Of a stretch of DNA of 39,578 nucleotides, positions 20,047 through 27,626 are shown piece after piece. Source of the stretch: a bacterium (GTDB taxonomy: Bacteria > Pseudomonadota > Alphaproteobacteria > Rs-D84 > CACZYB01); assembly GCA_014803575.1 (NCBI GenBank), contig JAAVBO010000006.1, forward strand, positions 42,679 to 82,256, in the 5' to 3' direction. A model generated the notes under the pieces. It did no database searches and had not been told where the DNA came from. It saw only the letters and a program-made list of their open reading frames with translations. The position numbers and the translations under genes were made by a program. Numbering within the stretch: the stretch's first letter is position 1; the number at the start of each line of letters is the position of its first letter.

Positions 20047-22098
20047 GTGAGTAATCAAGAAAATGAAAAAATTATAAATTTAACCCCTTTAAAAAAGTTA
20101 AATATTAAACAAATTGTAAAAAGAAACGGGGAAGTTGTTGATTTTGATATAGAAAAGATTCATAATGCCATAAAACTTGCCGGCGAAGCAACAATTCCCT
20201 TCTCTCCCGATGAATTAGTAAAACTTACTAATAATGTAATAAAAGTTTTAAATCACAAATATGATGGCAATCAAGCCGTGTTCATTGAAAAAGTTCAAGA
20301 TATTGTTGAACAAGTTTTGATTGATGCAAATTATTATGAAACTGCAAAGGCTTATATATTATATAGAGAAAAAAGAGCGCAAAGTCGCGAATCCGAAAAA
20401 ATTAAAATTGATGTTGAAAAATCAATCAGTGAATATTTAAACCAACTTGATTGGCGTGTAAATGAAAATGCGAATCAGGGCTACTCTCTTGGTGGTATGA
20501 TTTTAAATATTTCTGGTAAAGTTGTTGCAAACTACTGGCTTTCATATATATATCCAAAGGAAATAGGTGAAGCACACAGAAATGGTGATTTTCATATCCA
20601 CGATTTAAGTATGCTTTCCGGATATTGTGCAGGTTGGTCGCTTCGTGCATTACTTGAAGAAGGTTTTAACGGTGTTTCCGGCCATGTTGAATCTATCGCA
20701 CCAAAGCATTTATCTTCTGCTGTTGGTCAAATGGTAAACTTTATGGGTACACTTCAAAACGAATGGGCTGGTGCACAGGCTTTCTCATCAGTTGATACCT
20801 ATCTTGCACCATTCGTTCGTCTTGATAATATGAGCTATAAGGAAGTAAAACAAAAAATCCAAGAACTTATTTACAACCTTAATGTTCCAAGCCGTTGGGG
20901 AACACAAACTCCGTTTACTAACTTTACATTTGATTGGGTATGTCCAAAGGATTTGGCTCCGCAACATCCAAAAATCGGCGGTAAAGAAATAGAAGAATTT
21001 ACTTACGGCGATCTTCAAAAAGAAATGGATATGATTAACAAAGCTTATATTGAAGTTATGACTCAAGGTGATGCGATGGGTCGTCCATTCACATTCCCAA
21101 TTCCGACATATAACATTACAAATGATTTTATATGGGAAGGTGAAAACGCTGATTTGCTTTTTGAAATGACTGCAAAATACGGACTTCCATACTTCCAAAA
21201 CTTTATGAATTCAGATTTAAAGCCTACTGATGTTCGCTCTATGTGTTGCAGACTTAGACTTGATGTTCGTGAACTTTTAAAACGAGGAAACGGGCTTTTC
21301 GGTTCTGCGGAACAAACCGGTTCAATCGGTGTTGTGACAATTAACTGTGCAAGACTAGGTTATAATTTTAAGGGTAATTTGGAGGGATTGTATTATCAAC
21401 TTGATAAACTTATGGAACTTGCAAAAACAAGTTTGGAAATCAAAAGAAAGACAATTCAAAAACTTATTGATGGTGGACTTTACCCATATACAAAAAGATA
21501 TTTGGGAACACTTCGCAACCACTTTGCGACAATAGGTGTGAACGGTATCAATGAAATGATTCGTAACTTTACAAATGACGAATATGACATTACCGATATG
21601 CGTGGTCAAAAAATGGCTTCTGACTTCCTTGATCACATTCGTGAAAAAATGGTTGAATTCCAAGAAGAAACCGGCAACCTTTATAATTTAGAGGCAACTC
21701 CGGCAGAAGGAACAACCTATCGTTTTGCAAAGGAAGATGCAAAGGTATTTTCAGATATAATCCAAGCAGGAAAGAAGGATGCTCCATACTATACAAATTC
21801 TTCACAAGTTCCTGTCGGATATACGGATGATCCGTTTGAAGTTTTGGATATTCAAGACGCCCTTCAAACAAAATATACTGGTGGAACAGTACTTCACCTT
21901 TATATGGCAGAAAGAATATCAGATGCTGATACGGCAAAGAAAATTATAAAAAGGGTATTTGAAAATTATCATGTTCCATATATTACAATAACACCGACAT
22001 TTTCAATTTGCCCTAAACACGGATATATCGCAGGTGAACACGAATATTGTCCTATCTGTGATGAAGAAATCATATCAAAAGAAAAAGCAATTGCTTAG
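20047..22098 (+). CDS. nrdD: Anaerobic (class III) ribonucleoside-triphosphate reductase large chain lacking the C-terminal glycyl-radical segment; likely GTG start at 20047
   Basis: N-terminal ATP-cone (KQIVKRNGEVVDFDIEKIHNAIKLAGE), GDFHIHDLSMLSGYCAGW, SRWGTQTPFTNFTFDWVCP, GSIGVVTINCARLGY, TPTFSICPKHGYIAGEHEYCPICD Zn site; ends 14 aa after CPIC. AGGAG at 20036 is 6 nt before the GTG. Confidence 0.95.
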   Translation: MSNQENEKIINLTPLKKLNIKQIVKRNGEVVDFDIEKIHNAIKLAGEATIPFSPDELVKLTNNVIKVLNHKYDGNQAVFIEKVQDIVEQVLIDANYYETAKAYILYREKRAQSRESEKIKIDVEKSISEYLNQLDWRVNENANQGYSLGGMILNISGKVVANYWLSYIYPKEIGEAHRNGDFHIHDLSMLSGYCAGWSLRALLEEGFNGVSGHVESIAPKHLSSAVGQMVNFMGTLQNEWAGAQAFSSVDTYLAPFVRLDNMSYKEVKQKIQELIYNLNVPSRWGTQTPFTNFTFDWVCPKDLAPQHPKIGGKEIEEFTYGDLQKEMDMINKAYIEVMTQGDAMGRPFTFPIPTYNITNDFIWEGENADLLFEMTAKYGLPYFQNFMNSDLKPTDVRSMCCRLRLDVRELLKRGNGLFGSAEQTGSIGVVTINCARLGYNFKGNLEGLYYQLDKLMELAKTSLEIKRKTIQKLIDGGLYPYTKRYLGTLRNHFATIGVNGINEMIRNFTNDEYDITDMRGQKMASDFLDHIREKMVEFQEETGNLYNLEATPAEGTTYRFAKEDAKVFSDIIQAGKKDAPYYTNSSQVPVGYTDDPFEVLDIQDALQTKYTGGTVLHLYMAERISDADTAKKIIKRVFENYHVPYITITPTFSICPKHGYIAGEHEYCPICDEEIISKEKAIA

Positions 22099-22108
22099 CA
22101 TTTTGATG

Positions 22109-22137
22109 TTGATAAAAAGAGAAAAAACTGATATAAT
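22109..22137 (+). promoter_or_regulatory. Near-consensus sigma70 promoter for the 66-aa glycyl-radical ORF
   Basis: TTGATA (22109-22114), 17-nt spacer, TATAAT (22132-22137). Confidence 0.7.
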
Positions 22138-22166
22138 AAAATAAAAAAATAAAAAGGAGGAGAAAA

Positions 22167-22367
22167 ATGAAAACATTTGAAAAAGAACTTGATAACAGCA
22201 AAAGAACTAAATGTGAAATTTGGACACGTGCTATGGGATATTGCCGTCCAGTTCAAAATTTCAACAAGGGTAAAAAATCAGAATTTTATGAAAGAAAATA
22301 TTTCACAGAATCTGCAACAATGGAATCTATGAATTGCAACTGTGTTTATGATAAAAAAATTGCATAA
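22167..22367 (+). CDS. Stand-alone glycyl-radical domain of class III ribonucleotide reductase (66 aa)
   Basis: MKTFEKELDNSKRTKCEIWTRAMGYCRPVQNFNKGKKSEFYERKYF; contains the (R)xxGY glycyl-radical motif typical of NrdD C-termini; AGGAGG at 22155-22160. Confidence 0.88.
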   Translation: MKTFEKELDNSKRTKCEIWTRAMGYCRPVQNFNKGKKSEFYERKYFTESATMESMNCNCVYDKKIA

Positions 22368-22386
22368 TTTATATTAAAAAAAACTA

Positions 22387-22420
22387 AAATCCCCTTTAAT
22401 AAGAAGGGGATTTTTTATTT
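22387..22420 (+). terminator. Rho-independent terminator after the glycyl-radical ORF
   Basis: AAATCCCCTTTAATAAGAAGGGGATTTTTTATTT. Confidence 0.85.
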
Positions 22421-22467
22421 CAATTATCAATACACGAATCGTTAAAAAATATTATTAATGTAAGTAT

Positions 22468-23067
22468 TTACATACAGATTTGTTTAAAATCTTCATAATA
22501 TTTTGAAAAAATATCATCTATCTTTTTTTGTTTTTCTTTTTGCTCTTCCTGTTGAACATTATCATAAAAAGAAGAATATAATTCTGTAAGCATAACTCTT
22601 TCATTAAGTAAAATGTAATATTCTTCTTTCATTATATAGTCAGATATTTTTTTCATAAAATTATTATTACTTTTGTTTGCATTAACAATATTTGTTATTG
22701 TCTTCAATACAATAGATAAATCCTTGTGTTTACATTCCACAAACTTATTATGAATGTATATAAAGGAAGACAAACAATCAATAAAATTTTCTTCAAATAT
22801 TTTTTTCAAAGTATTTAAACATTCTAATATATTATATTTGTATTGTTTTGATAAACTGATTTCTGCCAGACTTGAAAAGAACCTCTGAAATTCACCATCA
22901 TCTGCAATAAAACTGTTTTTTAAATTTCTAACATTTTCCCTCTCATATTTAGAAACTATATCATCTACAGGATCTTTATAATACCATTTTTCAAGGGTTT
23001 GTATTCTTTTTTCAACATCATCAAAAGAAGAATAATTATATATTGGAACATCCTTATGTTTTTTCAT
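22468..23067 (-). CDS. Hypothetical protein (199 aa), predicted helical
   Basis: ORF with upstream AAGAAAAG region; no recognised family. Confidence 0.55.
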   Translation of the reverse strand: MKKHKDVPIYNYSSFDDVEKRIQTLEKWYYKDPVDDIVSKYERENVRNLKNSFIADDGEFQRFFSSLAEISLSKQYKYNILECLNTLKKIFEENFIDCLSSFIYIHNKFVECKHKDLSIVLKTITNIVNANKSNNNFMKKISDYIMKEEYYILLNERVMLTELYSSFYDNVQQEEQKEKQKKIDDIFSKYYEDFKQICM

Positions 23068-23178
23068 TTTGCTTTTCTTTCAATTTTTTATTTATTAATC
23101 ATATAATTCTTTCGAATCTTTTAGTATTATAATAAACAAAAAAAAATGAATGTCAATGAGATTTTAAAGAAAATATCG

Positions 23179-23207
23179 TTGCATATAATCCTAAAATATG
23201 GTATTAT
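23179..23207 (+). promoter_or_regulatory. Candidate sigma70 promoter for the poly-G-interrupted gene
   Basis: TTGCAT-N17-TATTAT, about 40 bp upstream of the ATG at 23247. Confidence 0.5.
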
Positions 23208-23246
23208 AAAACAGGTTTTAAAAACTAAACAAGAAAGGAAATAAAT

Positions 23247-24210
23247 ATGAAAAATAACAATAAACACCCTATGGGGGGGGGTAAATAATACTGTAAATTC
23301 AAAGGTTTATAATAAATTCCTCAAATATTCTTTAATTGCCTTGATGATTGGAATGTCAACAAATAATGTTGATGCAAGACCAATTAAAAAAAGAGCTTCC
23401 TCTTTAAATAGTGTATCTGCAAATTCAGATACTTCAACATCAACAGACAATTCTGTTCAACAAGATACGGCATATATTAAAAAATCATTTTTTAAATATG
23501 AAAACTACGACTTGAATGTTGGAAGTAGTATTGAAATGAAAGATTTAGTTTATGAATCTGCTTATGATGATTTTAAAAACGAAATGGTATGTTTTAATCT
23601 TGAGACCTCTAGTGGAATTACAATAGAAGGAGGAACTGTTATTAATCCAAAACCAACAGAATTGGCATCGTTTGAATGTTTTAAAAATCCAGAAAGAATT
23701 GTTATAGATTCTAAAGCTTATGCAATAAACAACAGCTTTTATATTTTGACAACTGAATTTAATGAATCACAAAACAAATATGACTGGACAGATACTATAG
23801 ATATAAACTTAAAAAAAACACCTAAGCCAGATGAAACTTTTATTTCTATCACAAAAGAATCCTATGAAAATATGATAAAAAGTTGCAAAGATATAGATAT
23901 TGATACATTGAAAAATATTAAAAATCTTCTTACCGCATCTACAGTTACCTCTGGAATAAGTGCAGTTGGTGGTATTGCTAATACTGTTATGGGTGGTGTC
24001 AGTATTGCAAATGATAACAGTAAAGAGGACAAGAGTGATACCAACAAAAAACTTGATATAGCAACTACTATAGTATCCGGTGTGACTACTGCGACATCGG
24101 GGGCTTCTACTGCTACAAGTGCTGTTGCTATAAGCAAAGTTAATACTGTAATCGATAAAGTAAATGAATGTAAAAAAGCTATTAATAATCTTGTAATGAA
24201 AATAGATTAA
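23247..24210 (+). pseudogene. Predicted secreted protein, currently out of frame at a G9 tract (possible phase-variable gene rather than a dead one)
   Basis: ATG at 23247 (SD AGAAAGGA) reads MKNNNKHPMGGGK-stop. Shifting frame at G9 (23273-23281) gives MKNNNKHPMGGGVNNTVNSKVYNKFLKYSLIALMIGMSTNNVDARPIKKRASS..., joining a signal peptide to the 23341-24210 ORF. Confidence 0.75.
23273..23281 (+). repeat. Homopolymeric G9 tract
   Basis: CCCTATGGGGGGGGGTAAATAA; the only G/C run of this length noticed in an AT-rich window. Confidence 0.95.
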
Positions 24211-24242
24211 GGAAAGAGGAACTTTGCTTCCTCTTTTTTATT
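24211..24242 (+). terminator. Terminator after the 23247-24210 gene
   Basis: GGAAAGAGGAACTTTGCTTCCTCTTTTTTATT. Confidence 0.75.
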
Positions 24243-24297
24243 TCCTTTTACTTCTTTATATGCTATAATATTTTTGTTATAAAAAAATGGAGGAAAT

Positions 24298-24696
24298 ATG
24301 AAAAAAATTATATCAACCGTGTTTATGGCAACAATGCTTTTTGCATGCTCGAAAAATGAAAAACTTAATGGAAATAAGTATATAAATAAATCTGATGACA
24401 ATGTGCAAATCAGTTTGTCGTTTGCGGAAAATGAGGACAGATTGTTTGGCAAGGTTGTGAATAATTATTTTACTACTTATAAAACTGACGGGAATAAAAT
24501 AAATTATAACGGAATTGCATCTACTATGATGATGGGTCCTGAAAATGCAATGAAGGTAGAGCAACAGTATTTTGAATTTATGAATGGAAAGCCTTTAGAA
24601 TACGAAGTAAAAGACAATCAATTAATACTTAAAAATACAAATGGAAAGACTTTGATTTTTGATAAAGTTGATGTTATTCCGGAGGTTGAATATTAG
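24298..24696 (+). CDS. META/HslJ-like domain lipoprotein
   Basis: Lipobox MLFACSK; GIASTMMMGPENAMKVEQQYFEFMNGKPLEYEVKDNQLILKNTNGKTLIFDKV resembles the META domain; GGAGG upstream of ATG. Confidence 0.7.
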   Translation: MKKIISTVFMATMLFACSKNEKLNGNKYINKSDDNVQISLSFAENEDRLFGKVVNNYFTTYKTDGNKINYNGIASTMMMGPENAMKVEQQYFEFMNGKPLEYEVKDNQLILKNTNGKTLIFDKVDVIPEVEY

Positions 24697-24704
24697 TTTA
24701 AAAA

Positions 24705-24735
24705 AAATTTCCCCTCAGATGAGGGGAGTTTACCA
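24705..24735. terminator. Convergent (bidirectional) terminator
   Basis: AAATTTCCCCTCAGATGAGGGGAGTTT; T tract strongest on the minus strand. Confidence 0.75.
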
Positions 24736-24746
24736 AAAGCCAAAAA

Positions 24747-25259
24747 TTATCTTTGTTTCTGTGCTTCATAAATTAAATTAAGATTTTTATCAACAAGATT
24801 TGTAGAGGATGTAAATCCTTCTACCGTAAGTTTGAATACATCCCATTCTTCAATATCTTCAGGTAATATAAACATTTTTATATACGTATTGTTTCTTTTT
24901 TCTTCAAAATCTCGTAAAACCCACCATGGAGCCACTGTATTTGGATGTTTTCTCATTATCTTATCCATTTCCTTTGTAGTTATAAGTTCCTTATCAGAAA
25001 TTAAATAATGACCAATCTCTTCACTTGACATAATTTCTCCATCTTTATTTAAATTTTGAATAGAGATATCAAAAGCGTCAAGTGAAGCTTTCTTACTTTT
25101 TAATTCTTCCATACGATTTTTTATTATATTTTTTACATTGTCCTTATTTTTTGTTTGTTGTAAAGAACTGCTTTTATACATAGTATGTGGAAACTCCTCT
25201 GAATAATGAGTTTCAATAAATTTAATAATATATAGTTTTTCAAAAACATTAAGAGCCAT
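24747..25259 (-). CDS. Hypothetical protein (170 aa)
   Basis: Intact ORF with terminator downstream; no recognised family. Confidence 0.55.
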   Translation of the reverse strand: MALNVFEKLYIIKFIETHYSEEFPHTMYKSSSLQQTKNKDNVKNIIKNRMEELKSKKASLDAFDISIQNLNKDGEIMSSEEIGHYLISDKELITTKEMDKIMRKHPNTVAPWWVLRDFEEKRNNTYIKMFILPEDIEEWDVFKLTVEGFTSSTNLVDKNLNLIYEAQKQR

Positions 25260-25340
25260 TTTTTATCCTTTATTTTTTATTGATACTTTTACATAATAAA
25301 CAAAAAGAAAAGAAATGTCAATATATATTTTGATTTTTTA

Positions 25341-25560
25341 TTTTTAGCGGGGGATTTTACCCTCCTCTATTTCCTTGGCTGATAGTTCCTGTCTGTTCGG
25401 CACCCCATACCCCTCTTAGGGGTGCCGGAAAACCACTTCGTGATTTTCATTACTTGCAGATATAGTTATATGATTTTGTTTTTCTTCCCAGTCCCCCGAA
25501 GGGTCGTCCGCTAGGACCTGCGGTCCCATAGGCTGACTACGGCTTTCCTTTAAAGATTTT
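25341..25560 (-). repeat. GC-rich repeat-like intergenic block with nested inverted repeats and a decayed coding frame
   Basis: CGGCACCCC...GGGGTGCCG 9-bp stem, GGACCGCAGGTCC, GGGTAAAATCCC hairpins; composition contrasts with flanks; minus-strand frame MGPQVLADDPSGDWEEKQNHITISASNENHEVVFRHP*EGYGVPNRQELSAKEIEEGKIPR*. Confidence 0.5.
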
Positions 25561-25574
25561 TAATAAATAAAAAT

Positions 25575-26291
25575 CTACTCTTTCTTACTATTTAATAGTT
25601 TTTTAAAGACTCTTTCCTTTGGTAATCTTTTTAAGCATAAGAACCAATCAAGGCAAGTTTTATCTTCGCTGTTTAGGGCTGACATTGCTCCTTGACAGGT
25701 ATTTTCCGTTGGAATTATGACATCATCGCCTGCCTGCCAATTAACGGGGATTGATACCTTAAATCCGTCAGATGTTTGAAGAGCTATCAATGCTCTTTTT
25801 ATTTCCTCTATATTTCTTCCAACCGAAGATGGATAGTAAAATATTGCACGGACTTTTGAATCTGGGTCTATGATAAATACAGCACGCACAGTTTTTGTAT
25901 CACTTGATGTTTCCTGTATCATACCATATTTTTTTGCAATATCCATTTTTAAATCTGCGATAAGCGGGAATTTGACGCATACATTTTTCATTCCTTTGTA
26001 TTCAATTTTTTCTTTTATGGTTCTAAGCCATGCAATATGACTTGTTATTCCATCAATGGAAAGTCCGACAAGTTGAGTGTTAAGGCTTTCAAATTCTTCA
26101 CCCATAGATGCAAATGCCATAAATTCGGTTGTGCATACTGGTGTGAAATCTGATGGATGGGAAAAAAGTATTATCCATTTACCCTTATAATCGTTTGGAA
26201 AGCTGATTTTTCCCTGTGTTGTTTCTGCTTCAAATGATGGTGCAATACTTCCAATAATCGGAAATGAAAAATGTTCAAATGTTTCTTCCAT
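25575..26291 (-). CDS. Peroxiredoxin (AhpC/TSA, Prx6-like)
   Basis: WIILFSHPSDFTPVCTTEFMAFA active site; GLSIDGITSHIAWL; PVNWQAGDDVIIP C-terminal Prx6-type segment. Confidence 0.95.
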   Translation of the reverse strand: MEETFEHFSFPIIGSIAPSFEAETTQGKISFPNDYKGKWIILFSHPSDFTPVCTTEFMAFASMGEEFESLNTQLVGLSIDGITSHIAWLRTIKEKIEYKGMKNVCVKFPLIADLKMDIAKKYGMIQETSSDTKTVRAVFIIDPDSKVRAIFYYPSSVGRNIEEIKRALIALQTSDGFKVSIPVNWQAGDDVIIPTENTCQGAMSALNSEDKTCLDWFLCLKRLPKERVFKKLLNSKKE

Positions 26292-26311
26292 AATATCCTC
26301 CTTTTTTGTTG

Positions 26312-27577
26312 TTAAAACATAAATGTTGTTCTTATACTTGCAACGGTTGCCGTATCTTCGTTTTTATCAAGTGCTGGGTGTATATAGAATTGCAAATCCG
26401 GTGTGATTGTAAGCCAGTTGCCAATTCCCCATGCCCAGTATGCTTCTAACACAGTTTCGTAATCTCTTGTATCATCACCGACAACTTCCTTATTTACCTT
26501 ATTTATACTTGTTGCCAAGCCTATTTGATCAAGTTGGTTTCTGTTTAATGGGTTATTCATAACGCCACCTATTACATAAGTTTGATTGATTTCTTCCGGT
26601 GAATTATAGGTTGCGGAGACTCTTCCGAAAAGTCCGTAAGTATCATTTAACATTTGTTCCATGTTTATTGAAAATCCGTTGGAAGTGCCCCTTTGCTCCT
26701 CTACACTCGGTTGATTAAAGACAAGGATGGAGTATTCACCACTTCCCAAATCTTTTATAGTTGGGGTGAAAGAAAGGCTTGCAAAACTTGTATATTTACC
26801 CTTGCCAAAATCTGATGAACTTATTGATGTTCCATTTATATTATGGGCATCTTGCATACCAGCAATTATTTGCCATTCGGGATTAAGTGTGAATGTAAGG
26901 TAGGCACCCAAACTTGCGGACGGATAACTGGACGAAGCATTTTGTGAAAGTGCATAGTTTAAGAAATTTACCTGTTGGTTGGAATCGTATGAAGTACCAT
27001 CAAATGCGGATATTCCGAACTGCCCTACTGTGATTGCAAGCCAGTTTAAAGAGCCGGCGAATTGGTGGGTAAAGTTTAAATCGCTGAATGTATTACCTTT
27101 TGTTGTAGAATCATTTACCGAGGAGACCACATTTATATTATTTGATAAATCTTCACCGGATGTGGAATTCCAATAACGAACCGGATTATATGCAACATTC
27201 AAAGTTCCTGTTCCATATTCTCCGTTATATGCTTGCCAGCTGATAGTTGGGTAAAGTTGGAATTGGATTGCGGTACCTTTACCATTCGGAGCACCTCTTT
27301 GTCCTAAAATTGAACCATCAATGGAATAAGAAAGTCCGTAATTGTCAGTTAATGATTTTTTGAAATTGGCATAGGCTTCTTCCCAACTTTCGCTTTCTGC
27401 ACCATCCTCTCTTATTCTTGTATAATTAGTTTTATCGTTTACATTTTTTTCGCTGTATGTATAAAGTGGTCGAACAAATTCATACGTGTCAACCTCATCA
27501 ACATAAACAACTTGTGCAAATGTTATATTTGGAATTAATAAAAAACTTAATGCCAATAAATATTTTGATTTTAACAT
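26312..27577 (-). CDS. OprB-like outer-membrane porin, candidate AaxA-like
   Basis: Signal peptide MLKSKYLLALSFLLIPNITFA; beta-rich body; C-terminus EAYWAWGIGNWLTITPDLQFYIHPALDKNEDTATVASIRTTFMF resembles OprB family ends; terminal Phe. Confidence 0.78.
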   Translation of the reverse strand: MLKSKYLLALSFLLIPNITFAQVVYVDEVDTYEFVRPLYTYSEKNVNDKTNYTRIREDGAESESWEEAYANFKKSLTDNYGLSYSIDGSILGQRGAPNGKGTAIQFQLYPTISWQAYNGEYGTGTLNVAYNPVRYWNSTSGEDLSNNINVVSSVNDSTTKGNTFSDLNFTHQFAGSLNWLAITVGQFGISAFDGTSYDSNQQVNFLNYALSQNASSSYPSASLGAYLTFTLNPEWQIIAGMQDAHNINGTSISSSDFGKGKYTSFASLSFTPTIKDLGSGEYSILVFNQPSVEEQRGTSNGFSINMEQMLNDTYGLFGRVSATYNSPEEINQTYVIGGVMNNPLNRNQLDQIGLATSINKVNKEVVGDDTRDYETVLEAYWAWGIGNWLTITPDLQFYIHPALDKNEDTATVASIRTTFMF

Positions 27578-27626
27578 TTAAAACTCCCTTAAACAGGGGA
27601 AAGAAAATCCTTCCCCTTTTTATTAA

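Noticed and set aside
20426-21937. Minus-strand ORFs within nrdD (74, 136, 102, 115 aa)
   Set aside because: Antisense shadows of a strongly conserved coding sequence.
22096-22098. Amber readthrough or programmed frameshift joining NrdD to the radical ORF
   Set aside because: The TAG is followed by an in-frame TGA within about 30 nt, the second ORF is in another frame with its own upstream stop (TAA at 22137), and it has a strong SD and promoter; independent translation is simpler.
25341-25560. RNase P RNA, SRP RNA, tmRNA or riboswitch at the GC-rich block
   Set aside because: Compared by eye with their conserved cores (for example GAGGAAAGUCC for RNase P, GGAAGGAAGCAGCCAAGG for SRP); only superficial similarities. 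Infernal would be decisive.
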